Shown here: one piece after another, positions 46,239 to 58,439 of the stretch | Layout of the letters: every line of letters begins with the position of its first letter | Position numbering within the stretch: the stretch's first letter is position 1 | DNA from: Epiperipatus broadwayi | Taxonomy: Eukaryota > Onychophora > Udeonychophora > Euonychophora > Peripatidae | Length of the DNA stretch: 64,000 nucleotides | Reading direction: 5' to 3' | Assembly: GCA_028023455.1 (NCBI GenBank) | Contig: JAQFVV010000056.1 | Span: 3,534,001 to 3,598,000 of the forward strand | Notes under the pieces: model-generated | What the model was told of the DNA's origin: nothing | Seen by the model: the letters and a program-made list of their open reading frames with translations, nothing else | The model's database searches: none | Position numbers and translations under genes: made by a program

Positions 46239-46589
46239 ATATGTAAGTACCACAATAAATTATCACCATTAAATTCCATTACATAATTAACTTATGAATT
46301 TGAAAATTTGAAGCAAAAAAATAATTTGCTGCCAACTGAAAGGAGATCATTTGATTTCTCTAAGAGGTCTTAAAGAAATTGGTCAAGGCAAATTGTTTCT
46401 CCATATATTCTTGACATTGCAGCTGTCATTATATTGTTATTCATATAAACAAACAGATCAAGATACACTATGATCCTACGCTTTCAATTGTTTTCCTAAA
46501 TACTGGATATATATATAAAAGATCTTTTATTTTATAAAAATATTTTACAATTATGACAGACAAAGCTAAGTAATCACCTTTATTTATTC

Positions 46590-47160
46590 CCAGAAGGACA
46601 TAGCCACCAGTCAAGGAGTGTTAGCAGCTAAAAGCAGGGTCTGGTAAGAATTCTCTGAAAGCAACCCAAGCTGCCATTCGAAAAGGAACTTTTATTTTAT
46701 TATTTACAACTGCCAATTACTACAAGTGAAATAAAATTGCATGATATTGCAGAACTTTGTGAAATTAGTAAAAAAGGTAAAGAGACAATGGATTTAAAAT
46801 GCAAACATACTGCAAAGACAAAAACATTGGAAGCACAAGTGGAGTAGAATTCATTATAGATATGAAATAAAAGAACAGTATGGAGATTGATGGTTATTAG
46901 AAAATAGCAAGATAAGTTATTCAAATTAATGAAAGATTCAAATGCAGGTAATTTAGGTTTACCAAAAAGTTCTCTGTGTGATAAAAAATTAGATAATTTT
47001 TATATGGATATACAAAATGCTTTTGATCAAACCAAACAATGTATTTAAAACTGACATAGAAGATTTTAATGCTAGAATTGGAAAATGATTGAAAAATTAA
47101 AGTGTTGGAGGTAAATTTGATTACATTGACAAAAATGAGAAAGGACATTAGTCTGGAGGA
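46590..47160 (+). pseudogene. RTE-type LINE endonuclease fragment
   Basis: Plus-strand broken frames read DIAELCEISKKGKETMDLKC (about 46745-46805), matching the minus-strand DILELYDIRIKGEEVIDL of the 61 kb copy. DNFYMDIQNAFDQTKQC follows (about 46993-47043), then IEDFNARIGK (about 47057-47085), the DFN catalytic segment of the exonuclease-endonuclease-phosphatase fold that nicks target DNA in RTE elements. Several stops lie between them. Confidence 0.65.
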
Positions 47161-47394
47161 ATTTTCAGAAAAAAATATCCCTGTAAATTATAAATTCTTT
47201 CTTTGTGAAAAATGAAAAACTGACATAGAATTATGCCTTTTTTTTTTTCAATAGTCATATTTTCTAAAAACAAAACAAAACAAAAAAAATCTAGACTTCT
47301 ATGGATCTCTCTCACCATATAAAAAATTTAATTATCTGCCTTCAGCAATTTAAAATGAATTTTTTTATAAATTACCTGTGTTTAAGTATATATT

Positions 47395-48129
47395 ATCTAT
47401 AGCAGTGGTCTTCAACACTTTTCACACCTGCGGACTGGCAAAAATAAGGATTTCATGGATCGGCAGAAGTCTACAGATAAATTTTCTTAAAGATGTAAAC
47501 TGCTTAGCCTTAGATGAGCATAATTGTTATAACTGATCAAAACAACACACTAGTTACTGGGTATTATAATGGTGTTGCTTACCTTCACATGCTGAACACT
47601 CTTTCTCGAGTTGCGCAGTCATACTGCTACAGAAATCAGTACAATAACAATGATTCTCATTAATGTGCTGCATTGCTATTGTTATTATTTCATTGTTAAA
47701 ACATGCAAGAATAAAATGTTATTCACCTTAATGTTGGGAATGTAATATCTGTATTTAATGTTAAATATACAAATTAAAGTTATATATAGATGAAGTTTGT
47801 ATAATAAAAAAATTTTTTTTTTTTTTAATATTGAATTTTTTTAAAAAAATAATAAAAAATTCAATTCTACACCCCCCCCCCACCATAAACATCTGTGATA
47901 ACTAGAAAAACAAATTAATTTATGTGTGATTGATTAGATTTTGATTTCGTTCTGTTTCGTTTTTTTTATTTGGGTAAAAATAAGATGAAAAAATAAATAA
48001 AAATTGTTTATATCAATTAAAGGTTTAAAATCTTATTATTTTGTTATTACAAACTTTCCTACTAGTCTAGCATGGACTGGCAAAAAACTTCTGCGGCTCA
48101 GTGCCAGGTTGAAGACCACTGATCTATAA
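47395..48129. mobile_element. Non-autonomous hAT element, copy 2 (719 bp)
   Basis: Ends CAGTGGTCTTCAAC at 47403 and the inverted match ending 48121. Flanks 'atctatag' and 'atctataa' (seven of eight bases). It carries one 'aaaaataagga' word near the left and shares the interior 'taaattttcttaaagatgtaaac' and C8-C9/'ataaacatctgtgata' segments with copies 1 and 3. Confidence 0.88.
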
Positions 48130-48743
48130 CTTTTATAATTTCTACTTCAGCAAAGTTGTATATAACTATCATAAGCCAAATATACAGTAGTCTCATCTTT
48201 AGAAAATGACCATAATTCAACTATTGTTTTGTTACTGCTTTTCCCATTCAAAATACTTTATTCTAACATATAAATTCAGGTAACTTTCTTCCTGTATTAT
48301 TTATTTTACTAAATTCTCCTAATAATACTTTTGAAGATATTACTCATTTAAACTTTTTGCACACATCTTTATTTAGCTTTAGCAATATTTTTGTATTTAG
48401 TTAATCATTTGAAAGTTAATCCTATGTTATGTGTATGTTTTCATTCCTCTTAAATCATTGTTTTTATTTCTTTATCACTAATATGTATTCTAATTTTTTT
48501 TTCTTTCTGCCATCCTTCCTTCCAAAGCACTACAATCTCTAATTAGCATTATTTAACTATGTCTTACATTTGCTTTTTTTTTTAATATTAATATTTTCTA
48601 TTTATTCGATATCTGATAGCAGCATATACATCTATTCTCTCAAAATAGTTTTCAATCAACAATTAACAATCCATCACATAACACATATTTATATTATTTT
48701 CGTGGTAGAATTATATATTTATTATTTCTTTATTAAAAGTCTT
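48130..48743. other. AT-rich DNA, no gene recognised
   Basis: Pyrimidine-rich on the plus strand; nothing else. Confidence 0.4.
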
Positions 48744-48850
48744 GCATTGGTGGTCGAGAGATCAGTGCGACTGCCTTGCACTTGCAGGCAGTTGCCCGGG
48801 TTGCGGGTTCGTGTCCCGGCCGATGCTATGACACTTTAAAAAAAAAAAAA
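48744..48850 (+). repeat. tRNA-derived SINE, copy 1
   Basis: 48744-48826 can fold as a tRNA-like body of 83 nt: acceptor GCATTGG with CCGATGC, D-stem GTCG/CGAC, an anticodon-type stem TGCCT/AGGCA, an extra arm, and a T arm around GGGTTCGTGTCCC (B box). A short 'tatgacacttt' and an A13 tail follow. The second copy at 54.8 kb has the same head and tail. The head resembles a Val- or Leu-type tRNA; identity is uncertain. Confidence 0.8.
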
Positions 48851-48872
48851 GTTGACTAAAAAAAAAAAAAAA

Positions 48873-51165
48873 GAATTCTTAACATCATATCTTATCGACA
48901 AAGAACCAGCAGTAACTCTTAATCTCATTTGTAATAATTTTTTATTATTTTCATTTTTTCATTGAAAAATAATCATTTTGAATGAGACAGTAACATTATT
49001 ATTTTTTTCTTCAAATGTCCTATTCTTTTAATAAAGAAGTTAAATTTATCCTATTCTTTAATTGTTTGAGATGCCTGCAAATAATGCATATATAGCTCAC
49101 AAAGAAAGCTAATGATTGCTATAGCTATAAACAAGATTATCTTCAATATTAGATTTTATTATAATTAAATGGTTTCCATTTGGGAGGCATATAATATCTG
49201 AACATCAAAAGTGATAGTTAAGCTATGATCCAAGGATACTTAACTCTCAAGTCTGCCATTATACTCTTGCATTAAATTATATAGGTACTATTATGTAGTA
49301 ATTATATAAAGAAATTCTATAGAACTTCAGATCTCATAATTTACTTTGTGCATGATAAAATTATTCCTGCTGAGAAACATCTTTTGTTAGTATATTTCTC
49401 CATTCATTAATATTGTTCTTAAGTGGACAAATTTATTATATATCTTTACCCAGTATTATATTTCAAGAAAGAAAATAGGATAATGATAGGCTAAATATTT
49501 ATTATCTTTCACCTTTGCATTTGAAGTTCGGGTCCTGAAATGCCTAGGCAATGATAAAAATTATTTTGGTTAGTATGTGTATAAATGTAAGAAAGTTGTT
49601 CTTCTTATTCAGTGCTAGTGTAAACTACAAGATATATAATAGATTTTACTGTGTTAAATATAAGTTTTTAATCAAAATGTTTTCAATAAAGATCTTACAA
49701 AATAATCCAAATTTAAGCTGTACAGTTTAAGAAGGAATAGCGATTGTAATGTACATTTTTATATGCCTAATCTAAGCAGAAGTGACATTTCCTAGTCAAA
49801 TCATGCAATATCAGAATCATAAGAATGCGGAAAAAATGATACAAAAACCAGTTCCTTTTTTTAAGCGTGATGATAAAAATTATAAAATTGCAACAACTTT
49901 AGTTCTGTTTGCCTTTCATTGTTTGTTAAACTTAAGATTTCCAAATAAATGACTGTTTGTCAAATATTTTGCCATTATATATACTGAATGAAGTAATTTC
50001 AGAAGTAAATAAAATCAATAGTGTGTGAATAATAATACTAAATAGCCAATCAAAAAAGAGTAAGGATAGTATCAATAAATACATAGATATATATAAAGAT
50101 GCTTTTTTCTATCATGGTAAGATATTTTTATATTTTAGTGTTAGAAAATAGAATTTTAGATTTTGTATCTTTGCTAAGTAAATATGTTGAAAAATACAAT
50201 GCAGAAATTTGGGTTAAAAATTATGGATATAGCAAAAAAGAAAAAATAATATTTGGAAGATAGTAGAAAATCTTGTGCTGAAGATTGCTTGCCAAATGAT
50301 ACTGAATACTTTGCAGTTAAAATCTATAAATATATATATATATATATATATATAGTAAGAATCAAACAATTGTACTTTTTTGTGGGAGAAATTATGCCAA
50401 GATACTAAAACATGTAAAAACTAGTTTTATCTTTAGGTTCATCAATAGAAAAAAAAAAATTGAAAATATTTAATGGTCTTAGTACATAAATGTCAATTAT
50501 ACTTTAAAAAAAAAATCTTGAAAATCCTCCCTCAAAGCTATGGTTAATGTTTGTCAAAAATCAAAATTCGATATTTGAAAAACTTGAAAAGAATCATGAT
50601 ACAGCTATAGAAACAATTTTAAATATATAAAATTGTATAAACTTATTAGAATGTAACAGAATGAAAATTATCTCATGACTGATATTTGAAATAGGTAAAT
50701 AATTTGGCGAAAGATGAAATTAATGAAACTAAATTCTTTAATTTTGCAAGATATTTCTATGAAACTAGTACATAAAATACCTCAAAAAGTAAGAATGCAG
50801 TTTATAATGCGGATATGACTAAGAAAAGTATCTGAAAGTATATACAATAGTTTTGAAAAGTAAATAAATCTTTAATGGATTAGATAAAAAGGTATATATT
50901 TGACCTTCAATACATTAAGTTCAAATAGTTTATCAAAATGAATCAACTGAATCTATATTTCAAAGATTTTTTTTAAAATAGAATTTGTCATTTGCCTACA
51001 GAAAATTACCACTCTAGTGGAAAAAAATATTTTTCATTGTGAATAATATATAAATTAATAAAAAAAAATGCAGATTTAACATAACAACTATTAAAGCAAT
51101 CTTAAAGACAAAAATTTGAAAGATAACCTACTAAATAAAATCAACAATACTATGAAGTAAAAGAA
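48873..51165. other. AT-rich DNA, no gene recognised
   Basis: It includes an (AT)13 microsatellite at 50329-50354. 50150-51100 is purine-rich with no motif that I can name. Confidence 0.45.
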
Positions 51166-51169
51166 TTAA

Positions 51170-51500
51170 TGACATTCATCATGAACTTTATTTATAATTA
51201 AAAAAAAAGATAAAAAAATTATTATTTGCCGTGCCCTGATTTCATGTCTGTAAGGACAATGAGTTGGAGCTAATGTACATCCTAGTTGAACATCAGTTTT
51301 TTATTTCAAAAGTCTGAAATTTTCCACTAATAATAATAACACTTCCTCTTTTATCAATATAAAAGTTGTATAACAAACTCATTTTGATGAATAAGCTAAT
51401 TTCAACATTTTCCACTAATTGTTTGATTAACTGAATCAAATACTTATACATAAATTATAATTGAATTCAGGATACTTTTAATTATATTTATCTGATAACA
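51170..51500 (-). pseudogene. Jockey-like LINE RT fragment
   Basis: The minus strand encodes FDSVN at 51426-51440 and shares its neighbourhood ('taataataacacttcctct', 'cattttccactaa') with the 30.0-30.2 kb copy. No catalytic box is included. Confidence 0.5.
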
Positions 51501-51525
51501 AAAACCTGTCTAGGTTTTTTTGATA

Positions 51526-52073
51526 CTTTAAACCAGTGTTCTTCAACCCTCGGTCCGCAGCCCGGCACTGGGCCGCGGAACTTTTCTGCAGGTCCGCGTG
51601 CTAGATGGGCAGTAAAAAGTTTGTAATGACAAATAATAAGAGTTTAAACTTTTAATTAATATAGCCAATTTTTATTTATTTTTTCATCTCATTTTTACCC
51701 AATTAAAAAAAAAAGAAAACAGAACGAAAACAAAATCTAATCAATCATTCATAAATTAATTTGTTTTTCTAGTTATCACAGATATTTATGGGGAAAGGAG
51801 GGGGGTAGGATTAAATTTTTTATTACTTTTCTAAAAAAAAAAAAAAAAGTTTTTTATTATATAAACTCCATATATATATATAAAACTTTATCTTATATAT
51901 TTAACATTGTTGTTTTGATCAGTTATAACAATTATGCTTATCTTTAAGAAAATTTATCTATAGACTTCTGCCGGTCTGCAAAATCTTATCCTTATTTTTG
52001 CTGGTCCGCGGAAACTTATCCTTATTTTTACCGGTTCGCAGGTGTGAAAAGGATGAAGACCACTGCTTTAAAT
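51526..52073. mobile_element. Non-autonomous hAT element, copy 3 (532 bp, inverted)
   Basis: Ends CAGTGTTCTTCAACC at 51534 and the inverted match ending 52065. Flanks 'ctttaaac' and 'ctttaaat' (seven of eight). It is in the opposite orientation to copies 1 and 2: the 'cttatcctta' repeats are now at the right end (51983-52030) and 'gcccggcactgggccgcgg' at the left. The 80-codon frame that overlaps its right end is an artefact of these repeats. Confidence 0.9.
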
Positions 52074-54773
52074 CATGTTGAGTTTTTAATAGCCATGAAT
52101 GCAACAATTCAATAAAATCCTCAATGTGGTGGACAAGGATATTCCATGATATAGGAACAATAAAAGCTATCTTAAGACCAGATAGTCCAAAAACAAACAC
52201 ATAATTCTATATTTCAACAGAGACTGGTTTTTAACCAGGATAACAATGAATTAAACAGTAAAAGGGATTTTTTTTTTTTAGTAAAGTTCTGCTGAATAAT
52301 GTATTTTCAAAAGTCAGCCTCTAATGAAAATAGATATAAAAAAGTTTTCTATATATTAATATGAAGTCTTCATCAAAAACCAGTTTTTGATTGAAATATA
52401 GGAGCATATTGTTTTTATTATTATTATTATTATATTTAGAGAAGATATAACTGCGAGTGTGTGTACATATATATTGTATATGATTTTAATAAAATTAAAC
52501 TGCATGTTCTATGCATACACACATACAGGTTAAATATTATTTATAAGAAAATGCATAAAAAAAAGTAATTGAATGGAAAAAGAAGGTGGAAGGTAATTTA
52601 ATGAAATTAGAGACTTCATCTTCCCAAGAGTATAAAAGAAAAGTGAATTAAACAATTCCAATAAAACTTCAAATTTGATTGCTTCTCTATGAACAATTAT
52701 TGTCATTTGTTGATCAATTTCTCTAAGTTTCCTAAAATAAATTTAGACATTCAACTCCATTGTTACTGCTCCCTCATCTCTACAAAAATTCATTCTAGGA
52801 AAAAAAAAAGAAGAAAGAAATCTGGTTAAAAATGCAGTTTAATGAGAAGTATTGGACTGAAATTCAATTTATTACTTTTGTTTGGATCTTTTAATACTCA
52901 ATTATTGTTTTTAGCTCGGTTTGGGTCAAACCGCATTACTTGTCAAACTGTTTCTGACGTAAGACAGAAGCTTTTAATTATTAACAGAGTTCTTATTAGG
53001 ACTTCAATTACACATATCATGTTTCATAATTTTATTAGAAAGTTAAATAAAATTAAGTAAATTAAATTTATTTTCTTTTTACTTCTTTTTAAATATTCTA
53101 TTAAAAGAATGAGAATTGAAAATATAGCTACTGATTTAGTGAATTATTAATGAAATATACTGAAATAATTTTTACTTTTTGATCGAATATTTTGTCATTC
53201 AAGTAATATATTTGCAGTATATTCATATATGTGTATGTATCTGAATAGTTTTTTGTTATCTATTTTTGTCCTATAAACAATTTTAATTAATGTAAATATA
53301 AATAACCCAATAAATTGGGTCTACAAATACAGATATATATGGTAAATGAAAAAAATATAAATGTATTATCTACTATGCTGCAGATAAAACATTGAGATAT
53401 AACAAAAGACTGCAAATATATTTTCTAATAGTTGTAAATGTTTTCATTTTTTATTAAACTTTTCTGTATAATTTTAATAAAATATAAAAGAAAGAAATGG
53501 AAAATTTTCAAATTCAATTTGGAAGAAACTTAAATGTACTAAGATTAAGATTTAATTCCAATCATTTTCTTCATCTTTATGAAAATCCCATTTTGTGAAG
53601 ATGATAGTTTAAAAATAAAAATATGTTTAAATCTAGAAAACATAGTTATATTTTGTAAATTTATATAAAGCTAAATTAAAAAATAATAATTAGATATTAA
53701 ATGCATTTAACTGCTTGATTCTACAGAGGCCATATTGAATTTTTTAAAAAACTGACCTGAGATACAATTTTCACAATAATTTCAGTTTTAATCATGTTAG
53801 AGCAAAAAACTTTACATTGATAGAAACTAGAAAAACTAAGGAAAACAATAAGGCTAAGACAAATAGTGATTACCATTTAAAAAATAAGGGAAAAAAGAAA
53901 TTTCAACATCCGACATAATTATTATTTCATTGTTCGTTCATAATTTCTAATTCATCATTAACTAAGTTTAAATTCCATCTTCAGTGATAATTTCTTTGTA
54001 TTCCTCACAAAATTATCTTTCAAACCATATATAATACTTCTTATCTGAGATAATCCATAGTTCCAGAATCAAAAGTATTCGCATAAGAATTCTTCATTTT
54101 TATCTTGTACTCCAAAAGTTGACAAATCTCAAAGGCATCTATAAAAAAAAAGATTCATCCCAATAAAAGATACAAAACAAATCATTTCCAGAAGGTGGAT
54201 ATGCATTTGTCATCATAACAAAAATAATGACAGAAATTTAAATACTCAACCAGAAATTGCTAAATTGATGAACACCAAGAGTTGAAATATCACATATTGC
54301 AGTACATTACTAACTGATGTAGGAAACATATGTATAAGATTTTCAGATCATTTCACAGCTTTGAATATTAAAAATCATATTTAATTAATTTATTTACATT
54401 TATCATTTCTTCTGTAATTTATTTATTTTTACTAGGAATTTTTTCTTTTAAAAAAAAATTCATAAACATGCAAATATTAATTCTAATCATGAATCATAAA
54501 GATTAATCAATATTGAAATGAAGAAAAAAATTGTAAAATGGTCAATGATTTAAGTTCTGAATATGATGTGATTAATTTATAGATCTACACCATTTTAGAA
54601 AAAAAAATTAACAAGTGCGTAGATAGCAAGAGTTTCCATATTGACCTGTTTGCATTAAAACACCATGGAAGAAATAAACAATTATGCTAAAATGGATTAA
54701 TCAAAATGGTAGATGATAGCAATAGTGAGGCAATAATTTGTGAAAATATCAAGCAACTGAAGAATTTATTAAG
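52074..54773. other. AT-rich DNA, no gene recognised
   Basis: Contains (TTA)n near 52415. On the minus strand near 54145 a T-rich tract ends in 'tatag' before a 32-codon open stretch; this is too little for an exon call. Confidence 0.4.
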
Positions 54774-54874
54774 GTTTTTTTTTTTATGTGTCAAGGCATT
54801 GGCTGGGAAGCGAACCCGCAAACCCGGGACAACTGCTTGTAAGGCAGCTGTGCTGACCACACTACCACCAATGC
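54774..54874 (-). repeat. tRNA-derived SINE, copy 2
   Basis: Minus strand: acceptor GCATTGG pairs perfectly with CCAATGC (54868-54874 and 54796-54802). GTAGTGTGGTCAGCAC forms the D-arm region. An anticodon-type hairpin GCTGC-CTTACAA-GCAGT has a 7-nt loop. GCGGGTTCGCTTCCC is the B-box/T-arm region. A 'ttgacacata' tail and an A-run (seen as T at 54774-54784) follow. It is slightly shorter than copy 1 and independently diverged. Confidence 0.8.
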
Positions 54875-56204
54875 TTTCGTAGTATAAATAATGCTTCTGC
54901 AAAGAAGTTTAATGTTAGCAAAATATGGTTCATCAGATTCAGAAATAAAACAAAATTGGATTGAAAGTGTTATAAGGTATGATGAGATTGCTAGCATAAA
55001 TAAGACTACTGATTTGTGAATTTTTATTAGTATAAATTTCTTTTTGTTTTAATTTTATGCTTTTAAAATTTGTATTTTGGTTTTCATTAAAATTTAATTT
55101 TAACAGCAATTAATTTTATATATACTTTTACATGTATATTCATAATATGTATGATATTTTATCACTTAAATAATTATTTTTGATAATAATTATGTTTTAA
55201 GCCATGTGTGATCACAAATTTGGGCTTATGTTTGTAGAAGACACATGTAATTAAAAAGGAAAAAAGCTCAAAAGCCTGAGTGTTAACTTTGGAATAATAG
55301 AAAAAATTGTTGACATGCCATTAGTAAACCAAAAGGATAGCTTTTCTTTGTTTGTTAAAAAAGTATATTTCAAGAAATATTATTAGTTTGATATTTTTAA
55401 TATAAAATATATTTTACCATATAATTCAATATCATTTTTTGAAATGATTAAACTTATATGGTAGGAAAAAAACACTTTTTTACATTGAAACAAAAATATG
55501 TTTTTTCTTAATTGTCAAAATAATTTTAATATAGTTTTATTATTTGTAAAGATATTTTTAATAATAATTAAACCAGCTTTTGATTCTATTTTGTTATAAG
55601 CTCTATTCAATTTGAATAAATGCATGATAAAGCCTTAACTTAATTATATTAAATGAATCATTAAAAAGTTAAATTTGAAATTAAAAGTTATCAAAAACTT
55701 ATACAATATAAACATTGGCTACAATATGTAAATGTAATTCATTATTTAAAGCAACCATTAATATTTGCAATAAGAAATAGAAACTAAGAGCTATCTTTAA
55801 AATGACGAAAATTGAATAAAACCCACAATGCATTTACAAATTTTACAAAATTTATCCAGACAAAATAGTTTTAATTACCGAGAGGATTATATATATCCAA
55901 AACAAAATTTTAATATCCATCACAAGTTGAAAAAAGTAAAAAAAGAAAACAACTGCCTGATTTTAAAACTTAAGTAAGTTTTATCATTCATATAACAATG
56001 AAAAAATTCAGCTCCTTTTAATTCACCAAAATAATGAATATACTGAAAAATATTGCCCAATTATTAATAATTACGTTGCCTTAAACAATAGTTAGTTTTG
56101 TATTTTTTAAGATAATATATTTATTGGCAAAAAAAATAAACAAGGCAGCAAGATCTTTTCTTTTAATTAATTTGAATATAAGAAAAAAGAAATATTAACT
56201 TTAA
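54875..56204. other. AT-rich DNA, no gene recognised
   Basis: Nothing seen. Confidence 0.45.
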
Positions 56205-56285
56205 TTAATAAAAATTGCACTATAGAAATATTCTTGATTATTGGATAATCTCTAGTCTAATGAATGAATAATAAAAAATATTAAC
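56205..56285. repeat. Solitary fragment of the 353-bp satellite (inverted)
   Basis: 'ggataatctctagtctaatg' at 56239-56258 with 'ctatagaaatattc' before it and 'aatgaataataaaa' after it is the reverse complement of the first 75 bp of the satellite unit at 9.7 kb. The ribozyme part is not present. Confidence 0.82.
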
Positions 56286-58439
56286 TTTGTTTCATTTAAT
56301 TTGTAACTTATGGTTTTCTCAAGTAAAACTATCTAACATGACCATTTAACCCCTAAGCTTTCACATAAATCATCATGGAGGTCTTCAGTCAGAAAAAAAA
56401 TGATGTAATCATATTTTTTTAAAAATTGCATTTGTAAAGCCATCTATTGAGATATCTTGCTAATTTTTTTTGTTTTTTTAATTTGTAAATTCAGTTTTAA
56501 AATATTGATTTTTTTTTAATTTAAAAAAAAGAATCAAAAGAGATCAGTATAATCAAATAGCTGCAAAATCAAAGTCTTTTAATTCCGTCTCCAACTTTTT
56601 AATTTATTCCATTGTAATCAATGTCCACACTATTTGCAGGTTATTTCAAGAATGTTTTGGGAATAATTAAAATTGCTTTTGCAAAATTTATTAAAATTCA
56701 GGATTATTTTTACTCAGTAATTGTATATAATACTTATTAAAAATCAACACTGTTATTTTACATAAACATATTTCATTTTTAAAATTAGAAGCTAATCATT
56801 TCTAGTGTAATATTAATAAAGAAAATCATGGTGTTCTAATCACTTCACCTTATGAAAATTATGGCCAATATGTCATTGCTATCATCATCTTGGAATAATT
56901 TAAGATATTCTAAAAATAAGAAAGCCATTTTAATATTTTAAAGAACTTGACAGATTTTTATTTGCATTTTAAATACATATTTCACTTAAAATTTTGTTCA
57001 TTTTATAATAATCATTTTTCCAGTCAACTCATTCAATGACAAAAACATCTTTTATTATCTATACAATCTCATTTTTTCAATATTTTCACAGTACAAGTAT
57101 AAATTTTTAGATGTTTTTCATTTATAAATCTACATTAGTAGCAAATGAAGTTCAAATTATTGAATTCTGATACAGAATAATGATATAATACTAAAATCAA
57201 GTTGAAAACTTCAAGAACTCACCAGGAAGAATGGTTAAATTTCACAGTGCTGAAGCATTAATAGTTTCACACAAACCTATTATTGGCACCACAATTATAA
57301 CTTATCCCAGAGGCAAGAATCTATTTTGATCAAGAAACATTTTAAACTTTAATTTTTTTTTTTAAAAAAAAAAGGTTTGGATAAATTGTTACTAATGGTA
57401 AATTTTAATTAAATTAACTACATGTCAACAGCTATTGGTGATCATATTTTATGTATTCGTGTATGCAAAATCAAAAGTGTACTTCTGCAATTGTGCAATG
57501 TTTTTATTTAAATTATAAAAACTGAAAAATGACATATTTATCCATCTATTATTTATTTTTTGTAAAATTATTTCTTGGTAAGCAGATATATATTTAGACA
57601 ATTTGAATAATGTACTATATTAACGTTTTAACAGAAAATGCATCAAATAAAAATTTATTAATTGACAAAAACTTTTTTTTTTGCAAATAAAAAAAAAATG
57701 AATATTAATATTTTAAAACAATGTTTCCATTATAATAACTTATGCTTTAATAAAAAATTTTAAATATAGATTTTTGAAAATATATTTTTTTACATTATAT
57801 TTTTTTAGCCTGAACGATATCTCATTCTAATTATTTCTTTTTGTTTATAATACTTTTTTAAATGCAAAGTTGATATTTTATTGTTTAGACTAATTTCATT
57901 TGTTGAATTTATGCTTTTAATAAAATGTGTATAAAAAAATGTGAAGATAAAATGAATATTTTTTTTTTCATTAAAAAATTTGATTAAAGATAAAACATGG
58001 AGAGAAAAATCTGTAAAGAGCATTTACCACAATAGAGATACTGGCCCAGTAATCAAGTCAGAGTGCTTCATATTCATCTATCTGAAGTGTTCATTTTATA
58101 GTTTTGAATTCACTTGACAACAAAGTATTTTGATTAATATTATTTCAAACTAAAATACCGGGATGTCAGCAGCTTCCAATTAAAAGTCAATACAAAGAGA
58201 TCAAAGATTATAGCTTTCTAAAAAAGATTGAAAGTATTCAGTGTGCACATAGATTTTTCCTTTAAGAAATTGATTTTCACTTCTGAGTAATTTCAAAATA
58301 AATATAATTTTATAAAATGACATTTCTCTGCAAGTATGTGACATATTCATTTAGCTTTTATTTGAAAATGTATAATCACCACCTTAAGACAAAAATAAAG
58401 TCTATTGTTAAATAATAAACAACATCATTTTCAACCATA
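56286..58439. other. AT-rich DNA, no gene recognised
   Basis: 57180-57320 is less AT-rich with no coding frame. Nothing else. Confidence 0.45.

Larger units (their letters stand above)
44456..46251. mobile_element. Inverted-repeat element with minisatellite interior
   Basis: The left end 'ggtacttatgtattagccttgtgaca' (44456-44481, written here as one end word in two parts: GGTACTTATGTATTAG, CCTTGTGACA) matches the reverse complement of the right end at 46251-46226. Both ends continue with a 'tgccttttcacat' word 45 bp further in. A second left-type end at 46022-46069 forms a tight inverted pair with the right end at 46190-46238 (33 bp identical). The interior is AT-rich direct repeats and no transposase frame is present. 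The target duplication is not clear. It looks like a foldback or MULE-like non-autonomous element. Confidence 0.68.

Noticed and set aside
48570-48839. 89-codon frame
   Set aside because: It runs through AT-rich DNA into the SINE; its C-terminal half is translated tRNA-like sequence.
51958-52200. 80-codon frame with repeated KNKDK motif
   Set aside because: It is a translation of the subterminal repeats of the non-autonomous hAT element, not a gene.
54015-54150. Possible terminal exon on the minus strand (T-rich tract, 'tatag', then 32 open codons and a stop)
   Set aside because: Too short, peptide unrecognised, no partner exon; such signals are common by chance in AT-rich DNA.
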